Part shown: one piece after another, positions 12,073 through 23,413 of the stretch
How positions within the stretch are numbered: position 1 is the stretch's first letter
Layout: each line of letters begins with the position of its first letter
Source: Lunularia cruciata
Taxonomy: Eukaryota; Streptophyta; Marchantiopsida; Lunulariales; Lunulariaceae
Direction: 5' to 3'
Length of the DNA: 64,000 bases
Assembly: GCA_948567375.1 (NCBI GenBank)
Contig: OX419762.1
Span: 42,389,034-42,453,033 of the forward strand
Position numbers and translations under genes: made by a program
The notes under the pieces: model-generated
Database searches by the model: none
Seen by the model: the letters and a program-made list of their open reading frames with translations, nothing else
What the model was told of the DNA's origin: nothing

Positions 12073-13119
12073 AGCTTCTATAGTTTAGCTTCAAAGCTCT
12101 ACATGTAGTTCTCTTGTTCATCGTCAGATATTCATCAATTCTGGTGTTCCAATATGGTGATTTTAATCTGGTAACTGCAAGTAGCTCTAGTTTGGTCGCG
12201 CACTAATATAGAGTACGAAAGCATGAGAGCCAGTGGAGTGAAGAGGACTAACACCTAGCAAGAATTCCAGTATCATATGTTAGAGTGGCATGACAATGAT
12301 CTCATTTGTACATAACTAATGTGACTAGTAGTCAAGCATGTTAACGTACCTCTGGTAAGAGTCTGGTTACTACAAGATCTGTTATGTTAGCGCTAGTTAA
12401 GAGCGGTTAAAAGATAAGCGCTGGGTAGTGTCTACGTTTCAACCTATTAGCAAGGCCTTCACTCCTCTCGATGTGTGCTCTTCAAAATTATAATCCTGAC
12501 TTAGGGATTCTTTCAAATTGTCGATTCATTCTCCTCGTTTTCTTGTACAATATAGAAGTCTTGAATTTCAATTATCCACGTACTTATAATAACTAGTATT
12601 ACCAGCCAATGTAATCACTCTCTATAAGTTTTTAAATCTATCGAAAATTCTGATGCAAATCTGTACTGCATTTATTACACACAAGGTGTATAAAAAGAAT
12701 ATAAAGAGCATTTTTGTAGATTTTCTCTTATTGCAAATCTAGTCGCTAGTATGTGCATTCTAAGCTAATGAAAAACTTGGTAGTGTTATCTGGCCTTGCT
12801 TTTCCAGGTTGCTGCTCACATGTCCCATTGCTCAAGCTTCTTGACTATGTTGCCAATATCTTGATGGAATGAACCACTGCTCACTCAAAGGTAAGACCTA
12901 AATACTCTAACCCTAACTCATGCCGTTGGGTTCTAGGTGCTATGTGGATGTGCCTATAGTATAGGCACATCCTATATCAATACCACATGTACTACCATCT
13001 GAAATGTTCTTTCGACACTCCCACTCATTGAAGAAATGGTAGTATTCCAATCAAATTTCTAAAGTTATGAAACTTATCTCCAGGTAAGGATTTTATAAAA
13101 TATTTGCAATCTGATTGTT
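12073..13119 (+). other. P450-2 downstream region, no gene
   Basis: I see no coding signal. It contains a perfect hairpin at 12,946-12,972 and otherwise AT-rich unique-looking DNA between the P450 stop codon and the copia remnant. Confidence 0.5.
12946..12972. repeat. 27-bp perfect hairpin
   Basis: Arms GGATGTGCCTATA (12,946-12,958) and TATAGGCACATCC (12,960-12,972) are exact reverse complements around one G. No T-run follows, so it is not a terminator. Confidence 0.85.
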
Positions 13120-15720
13120 GTTGTTGATGTAGCTAGAATAGATTTCCTGTTTCTCTTGCTACTCTCTCACATAGTGATAATGGATCTCTATATGTTTGGT
13201 TCTCTTGTAGAACTCTGGGTTATACACCAGCTTGAGAGCAGTGATTATCATTGTACATCTGAGTTGGACCATCTTGTCCAAATTGTATTTCCTTGAGTGA
13301 CCCACAGAGCCATGTTGCTTCTTTGGCACCTGGACATGCTGCTATGTGCACTACCTCTAACGGTAGAAGTGACATTTCATCTTTGTCACTGGCTACTCCA
13401 AGCTAGTGGTCCATCATTCATCATGAACATGAAACCATTGCGTGACTTTCTATTATCCAAGTCATCCACAAAATCAACATCAAAGTATCAAGCTAGTGTA
13501 TTAGTAACATCAAAAATTCCACTAAATTCTAATCCATAATCCAAAGTACCTTTGAGGTACTTGAAAATTCTTTTCACTACGTCCAAGTGTAGAAATCAAG
13601 CATTATTGTCATTGTACTGAGCAACCTGATTGTCATTGTACATCTGAGTTGGACCGTCTTGTCCAAATTGTATTTCCTTGAGTGACCCACGGAGCCATAT
13701 TGCTTCTTTGGCACCTGGATATGCTGCTATGTACTCTACCTCTAATGGTAGAAGTGACATTGCATTGTTGCCGCTGGCTACTCCAAGCTAGTGGTCCATC
13801 ATTCATCATGAACATGAAACCATCGCGTGACTTTCTATTATCTAAGTCATCTTCAAAATCAACATCAAGTATCAAGCTAGTGTATTAGTAACATCAGAAC
13901 CTCCATTAAATTCTAATGCATAATCCAAAGTACTTTTGAGGTACTTGAAAATTCTTTTCACTACTTCAGAGTGTTGACATCAAGGATTAGAATTAAACTT
14001 TGCTACTATGCTAACAACATAAGCTATGTCAGGTCTTGTACATATCATAGCATACATTAGACATCTTACTATTTCTTGGTAGGGTACTCTAATGGTTCAC
14101 TTTTTCCACTTGTAATCTAACATTTGGATCTGCAGCAGTAGCAATTGGATATGCATCTCCAAGTTTGAACAGATTTATGATTGAGTCTACAAGTCTTTCT
14201 TGAGTCAATTCTATTTTGAGTTATTCTCTATCATGAAAAACCTGAAGTCCTACATAGCTTTTTGCTTCTCCATGTGTAACTTCAAACTTTCTTCTAAGGT
14301 GATCTAACATTGCAACAATGTGGGATTTATCTTTCCCACAAATCAATCCATCATCTACAAAGATAGTGAGTATTACCTATATCCATAATATACACAAGGA
14401 TAAAAAATTGATGCTTGCAATCCATACCTCACTAGGAAGCCATCAAAATTCAAGTCCCAATTTCTTGAGGCTTGCTTTAAGCCATAAAGACTCTTCAGTA
14501 ATCTGCAAACACTCTTCACCGTTCAAGCTTCTTTGTATCCTTATTGCTGCTCCATGTAGATTTCCTCATCCAAATCTCCATTAAGAAAAATTTTCTTCAT
14601 GTCAAATTGTGCTCTCAACATCTACTCTACTATAGCTTCTGGAAGAACAAATATGATGGAATCAAACTTAACTACTAGAGTAAATATCTCTTCATAGGCT
14701 AGTTTTGCAAGCTATGACTATTCTTTGGCTACAAGTCTAGCCTTGTGCCTTGAGATGTTGCCCTTAATATCAAGCTTGGCTCTATAAACCCACTTACATT
14801 TGATTTTTTTTCTCACTTCAAGCAATTTTGTTAGCTTCCAAGTCTTTTTTTTGCTTCAATGACTTGAATTCCTCGTCCATAGCCTTCACCACTTTGTGAT
14901 TGCAATACATCTTGAAAATGAATAGGATCTGAATCTACATCTCCTTCTTCAATCTTAGCTACAACAATGCAAGCATAAGATGTCTTACCATAATCCCACT
15001 CACCAAGTCTTTGTGGTGGTCTTGTTATTCTCCCACTTCTACAATATTCTCCATCTTGAGTGGTTGAAGTTGGGTTCATTTGCAAAATCAAGTTCTTGAT
15101 AACACTCACTCTCATTTTGAAGTGGATAGATGCTAGTCTCACTCGCTTATTCTTTTGTAGCTTGCTTTGTAGACTCCTTAGAAGCTTGTGGAGACTCTCC
15201 ATCAACTTCTATCTCATCAACACTCATTCTAGTGTTGGCTTGCTCTTCATATCTTGAAGACAGTTTATGTCTAAATTCAGCATCTGTAACCATAGATGAT
15301 CAAAATGCTCCCCTCTCAACATGACATCCCTACTTTCACATATATGGTTCTTTCTCTGATCCCATAAACTGAAGGCTTTGGATTTTGAACTATATCAAAC
15401 AAAAGACATCTTGTTCCTTTGGTGTGTGCACAAAGATTGAGAACCAAAAGCTCTCAAATGTACAATTGTGTGGTTTTGTTCCATGCTATAGCTCATCAGG
15501 AGTTTTCTCTCAAACTCTACTAGAAACTTCTATTTCGAAAATGTGAAGCAGATCGCAATGCTTGTGCACACAACTCTCTAGGCATCTTGCTAGAAAGCAA
15601 CATGCTTCTTGTTATATTTCTCTCCACCCAACTTTTGAAAAAAACAATCTTTCCCACAACCTTTAGTACAATAAAATAATTCTTATTTGCAATTGGATAT
15701 TTATTCAAAGTCTTTGCTCA
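13120..15720 (-). mobile_element. Ty1/copia retrotransposon remnant
   Basis: Minus-strand pol relic in copia order. Integrase end lies near 15,708-15,520 (TRSMLLSSKMPRELCAQAL), a linker near 15,205-14,831 (SGRITRPPQRLGEWDY), and RT near 14,600-14,400 (FLNGDLDEEIYMEQ, SLYGLKQASRNW, CVYYG). An RT C-terminal part near 14,300-14,000 reads YVGLQVFHDRE, and RNase H near 13,870-13,640 contains PLAWSSQRQQCNVTST. Many stops and shifts break it. No LTRs or target duplication could be identified, so the true ends are uncertain. It lies immediately downstream of P450-2. Confidence 0.8.
13249..13995. repeat. Tandem duplication of the copia RNase H segment
   Basis: Two direct copies with a period of 385 bp: 13,249-13,633 and 13,634 to about 13,995. 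Both begin CATTGTACATCTGAGTTGGA and both encode the same RNase H stretch on the minus strand. They differ by scattered substitutions, so the duplication is old. Confidence 0.85.
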
Positions 15721-16618
15721 TAATACAATGTAAATGATACTTGGATTAATGATTTGCATTAGCTCCAACCATAGGAGGAGAACTATAGACCATCCATGCA
15801 AAGCTTTTTTTGGTAAATTGAGGAGATCAAATGAGCTTTAGAAGAGAAGAAAATAGAACTAAAATTAAAGTATTACTATAATATTGTATTCCAATAAGTA
15901 TCAAGAGTTATATTGAGTTAAAGGAGTTGCATTATTTTTCAAAAAATTCAATAGCTGGAGAATATGACTCACATACAAGCTTAAGCAATAGAAGATACTA
16001 AATAAGAAATTTTGTAAAAGATGACAAAAATAATATAAATTTAAACAATATTTAAGGAGCCTAATAATAAGAGGACAAGATATATTTTTCTATTACATTG
16101 CAATCTATTTGTCTTACTTTGCTGCTTTTGAAGATGATATGTGCAATTTATTTTGATCATTTTTCACTTATTAGTATTCAAGTGTGGATCCTCCTCCATG
16201 AAAGATTATTTGCTTCTTGATGTTTGTAAATTTCAACAAAGTTCAACAAAGCAAAGCTTGATCAGTAACTCTAAATTTGGAAATTCATTTGAGACAGATG
16301 ATATGAAGCTTCTTGAGTTAGTTGAGGAAGTGAATAAACATAGGTACATGGAATAATTTAAGAACCTCCAAATCAAGGTTGTGTGTATGAGTGCAACATA
16401 GGCAATCATCATTTTTAAGAAAGTATATATCTAAGAGATTCATAAGAGAATCAGATATTTTGTAAGAGTATCTGGTATTAAAAAAACAAATTTCTGCTCT
16501 TTTCTACATAAAAATTTTTAAGATGCACCTGATGGTCATATACTTAAGGAATTAGAGAATATTTAATGCAAATAAAGCACCAAATAACTATATTATGGAA
16601 ATAAGTAAATCAAAATTC
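15721..16618. other. No gene seen
   Basis: AT-rich sequence without recognisable coding or repeat structure, lying between the copia relic and the target duplication of element G0. Confidence 0.5.
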
Positions 16619-16623
16619 ATATC

Positions 16624-17053
16624 TATAACAATATGGAGTTTATAGACAAGTTAATCAAGACTAATGAAGTAGCAAATAGTCCAAATTAGCCAAGAATTAT
16701 AAAAATATTCTAGAAGCATCTAGAAAGCTACTTGGTTCCTTCCAAGTATCGGGTAATGTGCATGCCAAGTATACAGCTTCTAGAAGGAAACTTCCTGGGA
16801 AACTTCTAGATTAGCTTAGCTTGCATGCCAAATAGGGGGTTCTAGAAGCAAGCTTCTTGGTTAGCTTGGCTTGCACTCTAAGAAAATTGCTTTTAGGAAA
16901 TTTCTTGAGAAGTTTCTCAAGAACCTTATATGTTCCCTATAAATACCAAAGACCAAGCTCATGTTAAGCATTTAGATTTTCCCTCTTTCAAGAGTCCTGA
17001 TGTGATCTTTCACTCCAATTTTCAATTCTCCTATTTCTCTTCTTGGTTTTCTA
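16624..17053 (+). repeat. G0 5' LTR
   Basis: Homologous to the G0 3' LTR (30,886-31,380) and, more distantly, to the G1 LTRs. It contains GAA/TTC inverted repeats (for example around 16,895-16,925), a TATA-like CTATAAATA near 16,937, and a degraded initiator-Met primer site just after it (TTGGTCTTAGAGC near 17,056). Confidence 0.8.
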
Positions 17054-17074
17054 TATTGGTCTTAGAGCAAGAAT

Positions 17075-18423
17075 GGAATGGATTGAATTCATGGACCACC
17101 AAATATATGTTTGCAAAATTATTGTTATTTTTTTGTCCATGTATTACCAAAGCATCATTTCACTCAATTCATCATTTTGCGCTTTGTGCAGAATTTTTTG
17201 AATACAATTACCTTGTGTAATGAATCATTGATACTTCCGATTATAACTTATGGAGAATGGTGGATGTGTTACATCTACTTGTTAACTTAGAGAATTATTG
17301 GTAGTTTGATAGAGTACTGGCCATGGCAGCAATACCCAAATTTATTGTTGTTATGCATAAACAGATTGAGCACCCTACTGGATTGTTAGAAGAACAAGAC
17401 CATCAATGACAAGAGCATGTAAAGAGAGCAGCATTTTGAGAAGGAGAATAGCAAATCCAATTTCCAAAGCCCAAGATATTTGATGACAAGAATCTCCCAA
17501 GATGGAGAATTTTATGTTTGATTGTGAATATTATTTTGAAATAACAAATCTTCAAGATGAATGCAAATAGATTCTCTTGGCTTCAAGCCAATTGAATGGA
17601 GTGGCAAAAGTATGGCATTGATTTTGAGTGGAGCAAGTTGAATAGAAGTTTTTTGTACCAATCTCTACATGGGAAGAATTCAAGAGTGCAATAATTGTCT
17701 GATTTCAAGCTATAAATGTCACACAAGCCGCATGGGATAGATTGGCAAAAATGAAGTTGATTGGGTCTATAAGAAGCTACATCAGTCAATTCCAAAACAC
17801 CATAATGCAAATTCTAGATATACTAGAAGGTGAAGCTTTGGATTGATTTATGAGGTGTTTAAAGTCATGCACCAAATTGGAAATGACCATACAAGAGCCC
17901 AAACACTTGGAATAAACCATCCAATTGGTTGAGCACTTTGATTCCTTGGTTCAAACAACTTGGTCTTGATCTTGACCTCCACAAGACCTACCAACACCCT
18001 ACACATGATTGGAGGAGCCAAGACCAATGGAGATTGATGCCATCCAATGGAAATCTCTTGCCATTGTAGATAAGGAAAGGCTATCACAAAATGATGGTTT
18101 TTTTATTGTCACCAAATTAAACATCGTCTTGATCTCACCAAGTGGACCAACATTGTCATGATCTCACCTTTCAACTTAGCAATAAGGTCATGCTTTCTTC
18201 TAGCAACCTATCCCTTCCATTTGATACCCATTCATAAACTTGCTTCTAATTGGATAGGTCCATTTCATGTCACCCAAATTATTTCTCTCATTGTTTATCG
18301 ATTTACCTTGCCTTGCCTTGTCATATGCAAACCCACCCTATCTTTCATGTTTCCAAGTTGAAACCCTTTGTTTCTTATCCATCTTCCTTTTCTACTCATA
18401 TCTAACCCCTTCCTCCGCCTATC
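17075..18423 (+). pseudogene. G0 gag relic joined to integrase C-terminal relic
   Basis: A short conserved pre-gag frame lies at 17,075-17,290. It is followed by an ATG at 17,323 that aligns with the G1 gag start (AIPKFIVVMHKQIEHPTGLLEE). The gag is full of stops. From about 18,131 the sequence aligns instead with the G1 integrase C-terminal region (29,750-29,970), so protease, RT, RNase H and most of integrase were deleted. The remainder of its chromodomain continues at 30,668, beyond G1. Confidence 0.75.
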
Positions 18424-18428
18424 CCTAT

Positions 18429-18850
18429 TGTAACAATATGGAGTTTAGTGACGAAGTTAGTCGGGCTTACAAAGTAGATAATAAGACAAAATAGCCTAGA
18501 ATATTCTAGAAGCATCTAAGAAGCTTCTTAGAAGGCTTCACAACTAGTTAACTTGCGCCCTAAGCAGGTAGCTTCTAGAAGGAAGCTTCTAGAAGCTTCT
18601 AACTAGCTTAGCTTGCACGCCAAGTAGACGGCTTCTAAAAGGAAGCTTCTTGAGAAGCTCCTGGTTAACTTGACTTGCACTCCAAGAAAGTGGCTCAAGG
18701 AAGCTTCTTAAGAAGCTTCAAGAGTCTTGTATGTTACCTATAAATACCAAAGCCGAAGCTCATGCTAGGCATTTGGAGTTTTCCCTCATTCAAGTGTCCC
18801 AATGTGAGTTTCCATTCTCCTATTTCTCTCCTCGGTTTCGATCTTTTACA
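18429..18850 (+). repeat. G1 5' LTR
   Basis: TG...CA ended, 422 bp, the same length as its partner at 30,241. In the first ~140 bases I count about 8 differences between the two. It is rich in the palindrome AGAAGCTTCT and has a TATA-like box at 18,739-18,746. Confidence 0.93.
18573..18600 (+). promoter_or_regulatory. Heat-shock-element-like array in G1 LTR, with TATA downstream
   Basis: GAA at 18,582, TTC at 18,587, GAA at 18,592 and TTC at 18,597 are spaced exactly 5 bp apart and alternate in orientation, the layout of a four-unit heat-shock element. A TTC/GAA pair just upstream (18,573-18,580) is in the same style. Further GAAnnTTC pairs lie near 18,513-18,535, 18,642 and 18,700-18,718. 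TATAAATA follows at 18,739-18,746. The 3' LTR has the same four-unit core at 30,393-30,412. Heat responsiveness is inferred from the motif only. Confidence 0.6.
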
Positions 18851-18851
18851 T

Positions 18852-18863
18852 TGGTATCAGAGC
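18852..18863 (+). other. G1 primer-binding site (initiator tRNA-Met)
   Basis: TGGTATCAGAGC, one base after the 5' LTR, is the standard plant initiator-methionine primer site of Ty3/gypsy chromoviruses and copia elements. Confidence 0.93.
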
Positions 18864-18872
18864 AGGAATGAG

Positions 18873-19088
18873 ATGGATGGAATTTATGGACCACCAAATC
18901 CACTTCTACCAAACCATTGGGATTTTTGCATCCAAATACTACCCAAGCATCGTTTCACACAGTTCATCACCTCACACTTTGGACAAGATTTTGTGCATAT
19001 GATCACCATATCTGAGGAACCCTTGGTGCTTCCGGTTGTAACTTATGGAGAACGGTGGACGTGTTGTTTCTATGTGTTAATAAATTAG
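18873..19088 (+). CDS. Short conserved pre-gag reading frame of G1
   Basis: A 71-codon frame beginning MDGIYGPPNP, between the primer site and gag. Its middle (QFITSHFGQDFVH) and end (LPVVTYGERW) recur in decayed form in G0 and in related form twice in G2 (22,969 and 23,195). I do not know its function. It may be a gag-leader peptide or the N-terminus of an ancestral, longer gag. Confidence 0.45.
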   Translation: MDGIYGPPNPLLPNHWDFCIQILPKHRFTQFITSHFGQDFVHMITISEEPLVLPVVTYGERWTCCFYVLIN

Positions 19089-19121
19089 ATAGATTGGGAG
19101 TGGTGTAATAGAGGAGCAACC

Positions 19122-20040
19122 ATGACGGCAATACCTGATGTTATCCTTGCTATGCAACAACAAATCGAGCACCTCACTCGATTGTTGGAGGAACGAGATC
19201 TTTGACGACAAGAGCAGGTGGAGAGAGTACCAATTCGAGAAGGAAAAGATCGGATCAGATTCCCTAAACCCAAGGTATTTGAAGCCAAGAATCTCCCGGG
19301 TGCAGTGGAGAATTTTGTATTTGATTGTGAATGTTATTTTGAAGCTACCAATCTACAAGATGAGCAAAAATAGATTCTCTTGGCTTCTAGCCAATTGGAT
19401 GGAGTAGCAAAGTTATGGTGGAGATTCCAAGTAGAGCAAGCCGAAAGACAAATGGTTGCACCGATCTTGACATGGGCAGAATTCAAGAGCGCACTAATCA
19501 GTCGGTTCCAAGCTATAAATGCCACACGAGCTGCATGGGATAAGTTAGCAGAGTTGAAACAGATTGGCTCTGTAAGAAGTTACATCACGCAGTTCCAAAA
19601 CACCATCATGCAAATTCCAACTATTTTGGAAGGTGAAGCTCTGGATCGATTCGTGAGGGGCTTGAAGGCAAGAACCAAATTAGAGGTAACCATGTGAGAG
19701 CCACAACACTTGGAGGAAGCCATGCGGTTGGCCGAATGTTTTGATTCCTTGGTGGCAACAACTTGGTCTCAACCTTGACCCCCACAAAACCTACCAATAC
19801 ACTACACACAAGTGAAGGAGCCAGCACCAATGGAATTGATGCAATTCAACGAAGACCACTGGGTATGGCAGGTAGGGAGAAATTGCGACAAAATGGTGGT
19901 TGTTTTTATTGTCGCCAATTGGGGCATCGCATTGCTTAATGTCCACTCAAGAATGGACGACCTCGACAAGTTGCACAGGTGGAGGTTGTGGAGCGGAATG
20001 ATCAGGGAAACGAGGAATCCCAGTAGGAGATTTTGAGCCG
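19122..20040 (+). pseudogene. G1 gag with zinc knuckle
   Basis: ATG at 19,122 (MTAIPDVILAMQQQIEHLTR). The capsid-like gag core is clear at 19,380-19,697 (GVAKLWWRFQVEQAER, RSYITQFQNTIMQI). In-frame stops lie at 19,204 (TGA), 19,369 (TAG) and 19,695 (TGA). A nucleocapsid zinc knuckle of the CX2CX4HX4C type lies at 19,901-19,942 in another frame (CFYCRQLGHRIA, stop, C), so one position has become TAA. Gag would package the element RNA in cytoplasmic particles. Confidence 0.8.
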
Positions 20041-20052
20041 CCTACTGGGAGC

Positions 20053-20406
20053 TTGATTAGTTCCAATGGGATTGAAGGCTTGACCTATGCAAGTCTGCTT
20101 CACTTGCAAGGTATGATATCTAATTGGGGTTGTATAATTTTGGTTGATTCTGGAAGTTTAGAGAATTGCATGTCTATGCAAGTAGCAAAGGAATTGGGTA
20201 TTCCTATCAAGCCAGTGATTAGAAGTAGTTTGATGATGGCGGATGGTAGAAAGGGTTCTGCATTCCGCACCTCGCATCCTGTTACCTTCAAGATTGGGAA
20301 GGAGTATTTGGAGTGTATGAGGTTTGTAGTGGCACCTCTACACTATGATATCATTCTGGGTCTACCTTGGCTTGAATGTCATAAGGTTCAATTTGATTGG
20401 ACCTGA
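20053..20406 (+). pseudogene. G1 aspartic protease
   Basis: Retropepsin-like domain with the active-site triplet in LVDSGSLEN and the C-terminal hallmark ILGLPWLE. It is followed by a stop at the end of this segment and a frame change before RT. Its role would be to cleave the Gag-Pol polyprotein. Confidence 0.8.
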
Positions 20407-20656
20407 CGCCAAATTCAAGTACAACACCAAGGTAGGAATTTCAGATTAGGTTGTTTGGCAACTCTGAGTAAGACACCTAAGAATAGTCAGTCCCAAGATG
20501 GAAAGTTTGTTGAGAAGGTAGCCATAGAGCAAATTTGGAAGGGAGATGAGTCCCAAGATGGGAACATTTGCCAAGAAGGCAACCATGGAGTAAGCTTGGA
20601 AGAGAGATGAGTCTCTAGAAGGGAAGTTTGTTAATGAAGCAGCCATAGAGCAAGCT

Positions 20657-22133
20657 TTGGAGGAAGATAAGTATGTATTCGCGGTGTGGATCAAGCCGAT
20701 TGCACAAGAACAATCTGAGGAGGGCCAAGTGCCGCATCAAGCAATGGTTGATCGGATAGTTCAAGAATTTGCAAATGTGTTTCCGGATGATCTACCAAAG
20801 GGATTACCCTTTGATCGAGGTATGCCCTTCAAGATCGAGTTATTGCCAGGGAGTACTCCAATGAGTAGACCAATCTATCGGCTCTCATCAAAGGAGTTAG
20901 AGGAGTTGCAAACAACACTTACAGAGTTGTTGGAGAAGGATTTCATACGACATAATACCTCTCCTTGGGGAACACCGGTACTATTTGTTCCAAAGAAGGA
21001 TGGAGGACTTCGTTTCTATATTGATTATTGTGGACTCAATAAGCAAAGCGAGAAGAATGCATATTCCTTGCCTCGGATCGATGACGTGCTTGATCAACTA
21101 AGTGGGGCACGCTACTTTTCCAAGCTGGATCTTTGTAGCGGTTATTGGCAAATTCCTATTGAAGGAGAGGATGTGCAAAAGACTACTTTTCGCACAAGGT
21201 ATAGACATTTGGAGTGGAGAGTTCTACCTTTCGGACTCACTAATGCTCCAGTAGTCTTCATGGATCAGATGCATCGGGTGTTGGAGGGACTATTGGATTG
21301 GTCTGTGGTGGTGTTCTTAGATGATATCTTAATCTATAGCAAGAGAGAGACAAAACACATGAATCATGTGCGAGAAGTCCTAAGACGACTATGATAGTGG
21401 AAATTTTACTGCAAGAAGTCAAAGTGTGCTTTTTGGTAGAAGGAGGTTACCTTTTTGGGTCATAAGATCTCATCAGAAGGGATCAAGATGGAAGAAGAGA
21501 AGATCAAGGCCATTACTGATTGGCCTACCCCGAAGGATGCTACAAAAGTACGAGCATTCAATGGATTGGCCAGTTTTTACCGACGGTTCATCCACTATTA
21601 TGCTCACGTGGCTGCACCATTGACTGACCTCTTGGGAAAGAACTTGAGCTTCCAGTCGACCACCAAGCATGAAGAAGCATTCCAGAAGTTAAAGCATATG
21701 GTGTCTTTGAGACCTATTCTTCAACCATATGATCTTCAATTACCTTGTGTGGTTGATTTTGATGCTTCTAACTTTGCAATTGGAGTTGTGTTGCAACAAG
21801 AATTTCCAGATGGACTACATCCTATTGCCTTTGTGTCTCGCCAACTAAATACAACTGAAAGAAATTACTCTACTCGAGATCGGGAACAACTTGCAATGGT
21901 ATATGCCACCAAGGTATGGAGGCATTATCTCTTGGGGAAACAAGTGATCATGCAAATTGATCACAAGCCATTGTTGCAGACCTTACACTTGGAGCACATG
22001 AAGAGTCGGCATCATCGATGGGAAGAGCAACTCCAATTGTTTGACATCAAACTTGAGTATGAACCAGGTCGGTTCTATGTCATCCCCGATGCTCTATCAC
22101 GACGACCTGATTTGAAGGATCTTTGTAATACCA
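20657..22133 (+). pseudogene. G1 reverse transcriptase and RNase H (5' half of pol)
   Basis: RT motifs in order: [39 protein letters not shown] (first catalytic Asp), LPFGLTNAP, and the FLDD box at 21,314-21,325. A TGA at 21,392 and a stop near 21,438 interrupt the same frame, which resumes with FLGHKISSEGIKM. RNase H follows with its acidic residues (VDFDASNFAIG, REQLAMV, IDHKPL) and ends ALSRRPDLKDL. At 22,129-22,133 the target duplication ATCTT begins and G2 interrupts; the frame continues at 28,705. Confidence 0.9.
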
Positions 22134-22828
22134 AGAGCTAGCAATATGATCTAGATGTGAAATTTGGTTTGGTAACATCTAGAATGATGTTATACATGAT
22201 GGTCAAAATAGATAAGATAGAAGTATCACCAAAAGAGTACTTCTACTAATAGGGCAGAAACCAAAATAGACTTGAGAACCTTAGAACCAATAGCTAGACA
22301 TATGATTTAAAGGTGAGAATTGGTTTGGTAACATCTGGAAGGATGTTACACATGATGGACTAAACAAATCAGAAAGAGGTATCACCAAAAGGGGACTTCT
22401 ACTAATAGAGTAGGAACCGAAATATGCCTGAAATCTTTGAAGGCAATTTCGGAGGCCTAAACAAATGAATTAGGCCTCAAAAATGTGCAGACCCCCCCCC
22501 CCTTCTTTCCCCCCTAAACAGCTTTCCAATGGTACCTTACGTGATTCTGAGATTCCTACAGGAAGATTCCCTAAAAGATTCCCTCCAGTCAAAGCTTGTT
22601 TGACCAACCAGATAGGACCTAGACCAAACATGTCACCCATCCAAGTAAATAATCCAAGGGTGGAGCTTGCTGACATGTCACCTATCTATGTCCCTAATCC
22701 TATGGTAGAGCTTCCTTGGAGGAGATCCTCTTCGTCTATATAATAAAGAGAAGGTGCTCCCTTGGGGCATCAATTATTTGAGTGTGCAAACTGTGTTTTC
22801 TCTCTTCTCTTGTCCTTAGAGTATAACA
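22134..22828 (+). repeat. G2 5' LTR
   Basis: TG...CA ended, about 695 bp. It lacks roughly 55-60 bp present in the 3' LTR next to a poly-C tract (22,491-22,520). TATATAATAAAG near 22,737 is a plausible TATA region. Its HSE-like content is much lower than in G1. Confidence 0.92.
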
Positions 22829-22829
22829 A

Positions 22830-22841
22830 TGGTATTAGAGC
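22830..22841 (+). other. G2 primer-binding site
   Basis: TGGTATTAGAGC matches the initiator-Met primer site with a single C-to-T change and sits one base after the 5' LTR. Confidence 0.88.
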
Positions 22842-22968
22842 GAGTGTTTTAGTCCAAGAGAGTGGATCACCCCTCTTGGAATAGCACAAACTACTGAAAC
22901 TAAGTAATTTGAGGTGGAGAACATAGAGTAGTTGCTAGACTTAGGAAGGACTTTAGCGAGCAGATGGG

Positions 22969-23190
22969 ATGGATGCACCGGGAGGCCAATTTCTCGCACC
23001 TAGCTTTCCATTCTCAAACCCATTCCACATCAAGGTTATGTACATCCAACGTGAGCAGATGAGGGTATTGCTAGTTTATCACTTTGGTGCAGAATTCATG
23101 GACAGAGTGATGAACTCACCAAACCCGGTGATTCTACTTGTGGTGATATATGAGAGAGAGTGGGATTTGACAATCTACATTCTATTATGA
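22969..23190 (+). CDS. Short pre-gag frame 1 of G2
   Basis: A 73-codon frame beginning MDAPGGQFLAPSF. The segment VYHFGAEFMDRV then LLVVIYEREW parallels the G1 pre-gag frame (SHFGQDFVHM, LPVVTYGERW) and the frame that follows it here. Function unknown. Confidence 0.45.
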   Translation: MDAPGGQFLAPSFPFSNPFHIKVMYIQREQMRVLLVYHFGAEFMDRVMNSPNPVILLVVIYEREWDLTIYILL

Positions 23191-23194
23191 TAAT

Positions 23195-23398
23195 ATGGAT
23201 ATGAATGTCCCAAATCCTCTCCCTTTCAACACTCAAGTAGAAATCCGTTATGTAGTGAGGCCAAAAGTGATGTTTAGAGATTTTGTGGTTAGGAATTTTG
23301 GTGAGGAGTATTATCAACGACTGATAGCTTCTGAGGTCCCAATGGTAGTTTCGATAGTTCATGCGCCTTCCAGAGTGATTATATTGACTCTGTATTGA
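23195..23398 (+). CDS. Short pre-gag frame 2 of G2
   Basis: A 67-codon frame beginning MDMNVPNPLPF and containing VVRNFGEEYYQRL. It starts 4 bp after the stop of the preceding frame and resembles it in length and pattern, suggesting an old tandem duplication. Function unknown. Confidence 0.4.
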   Translation: MDMNVPNPLPFNTQVEIRYVVRPKVMFRDFVVRNFGEEYYQRLIASEVPMVVSIVHAPSRVIILTLY

Positions 23399-23413
23399 AG
23401 TAGACATTAGCAA

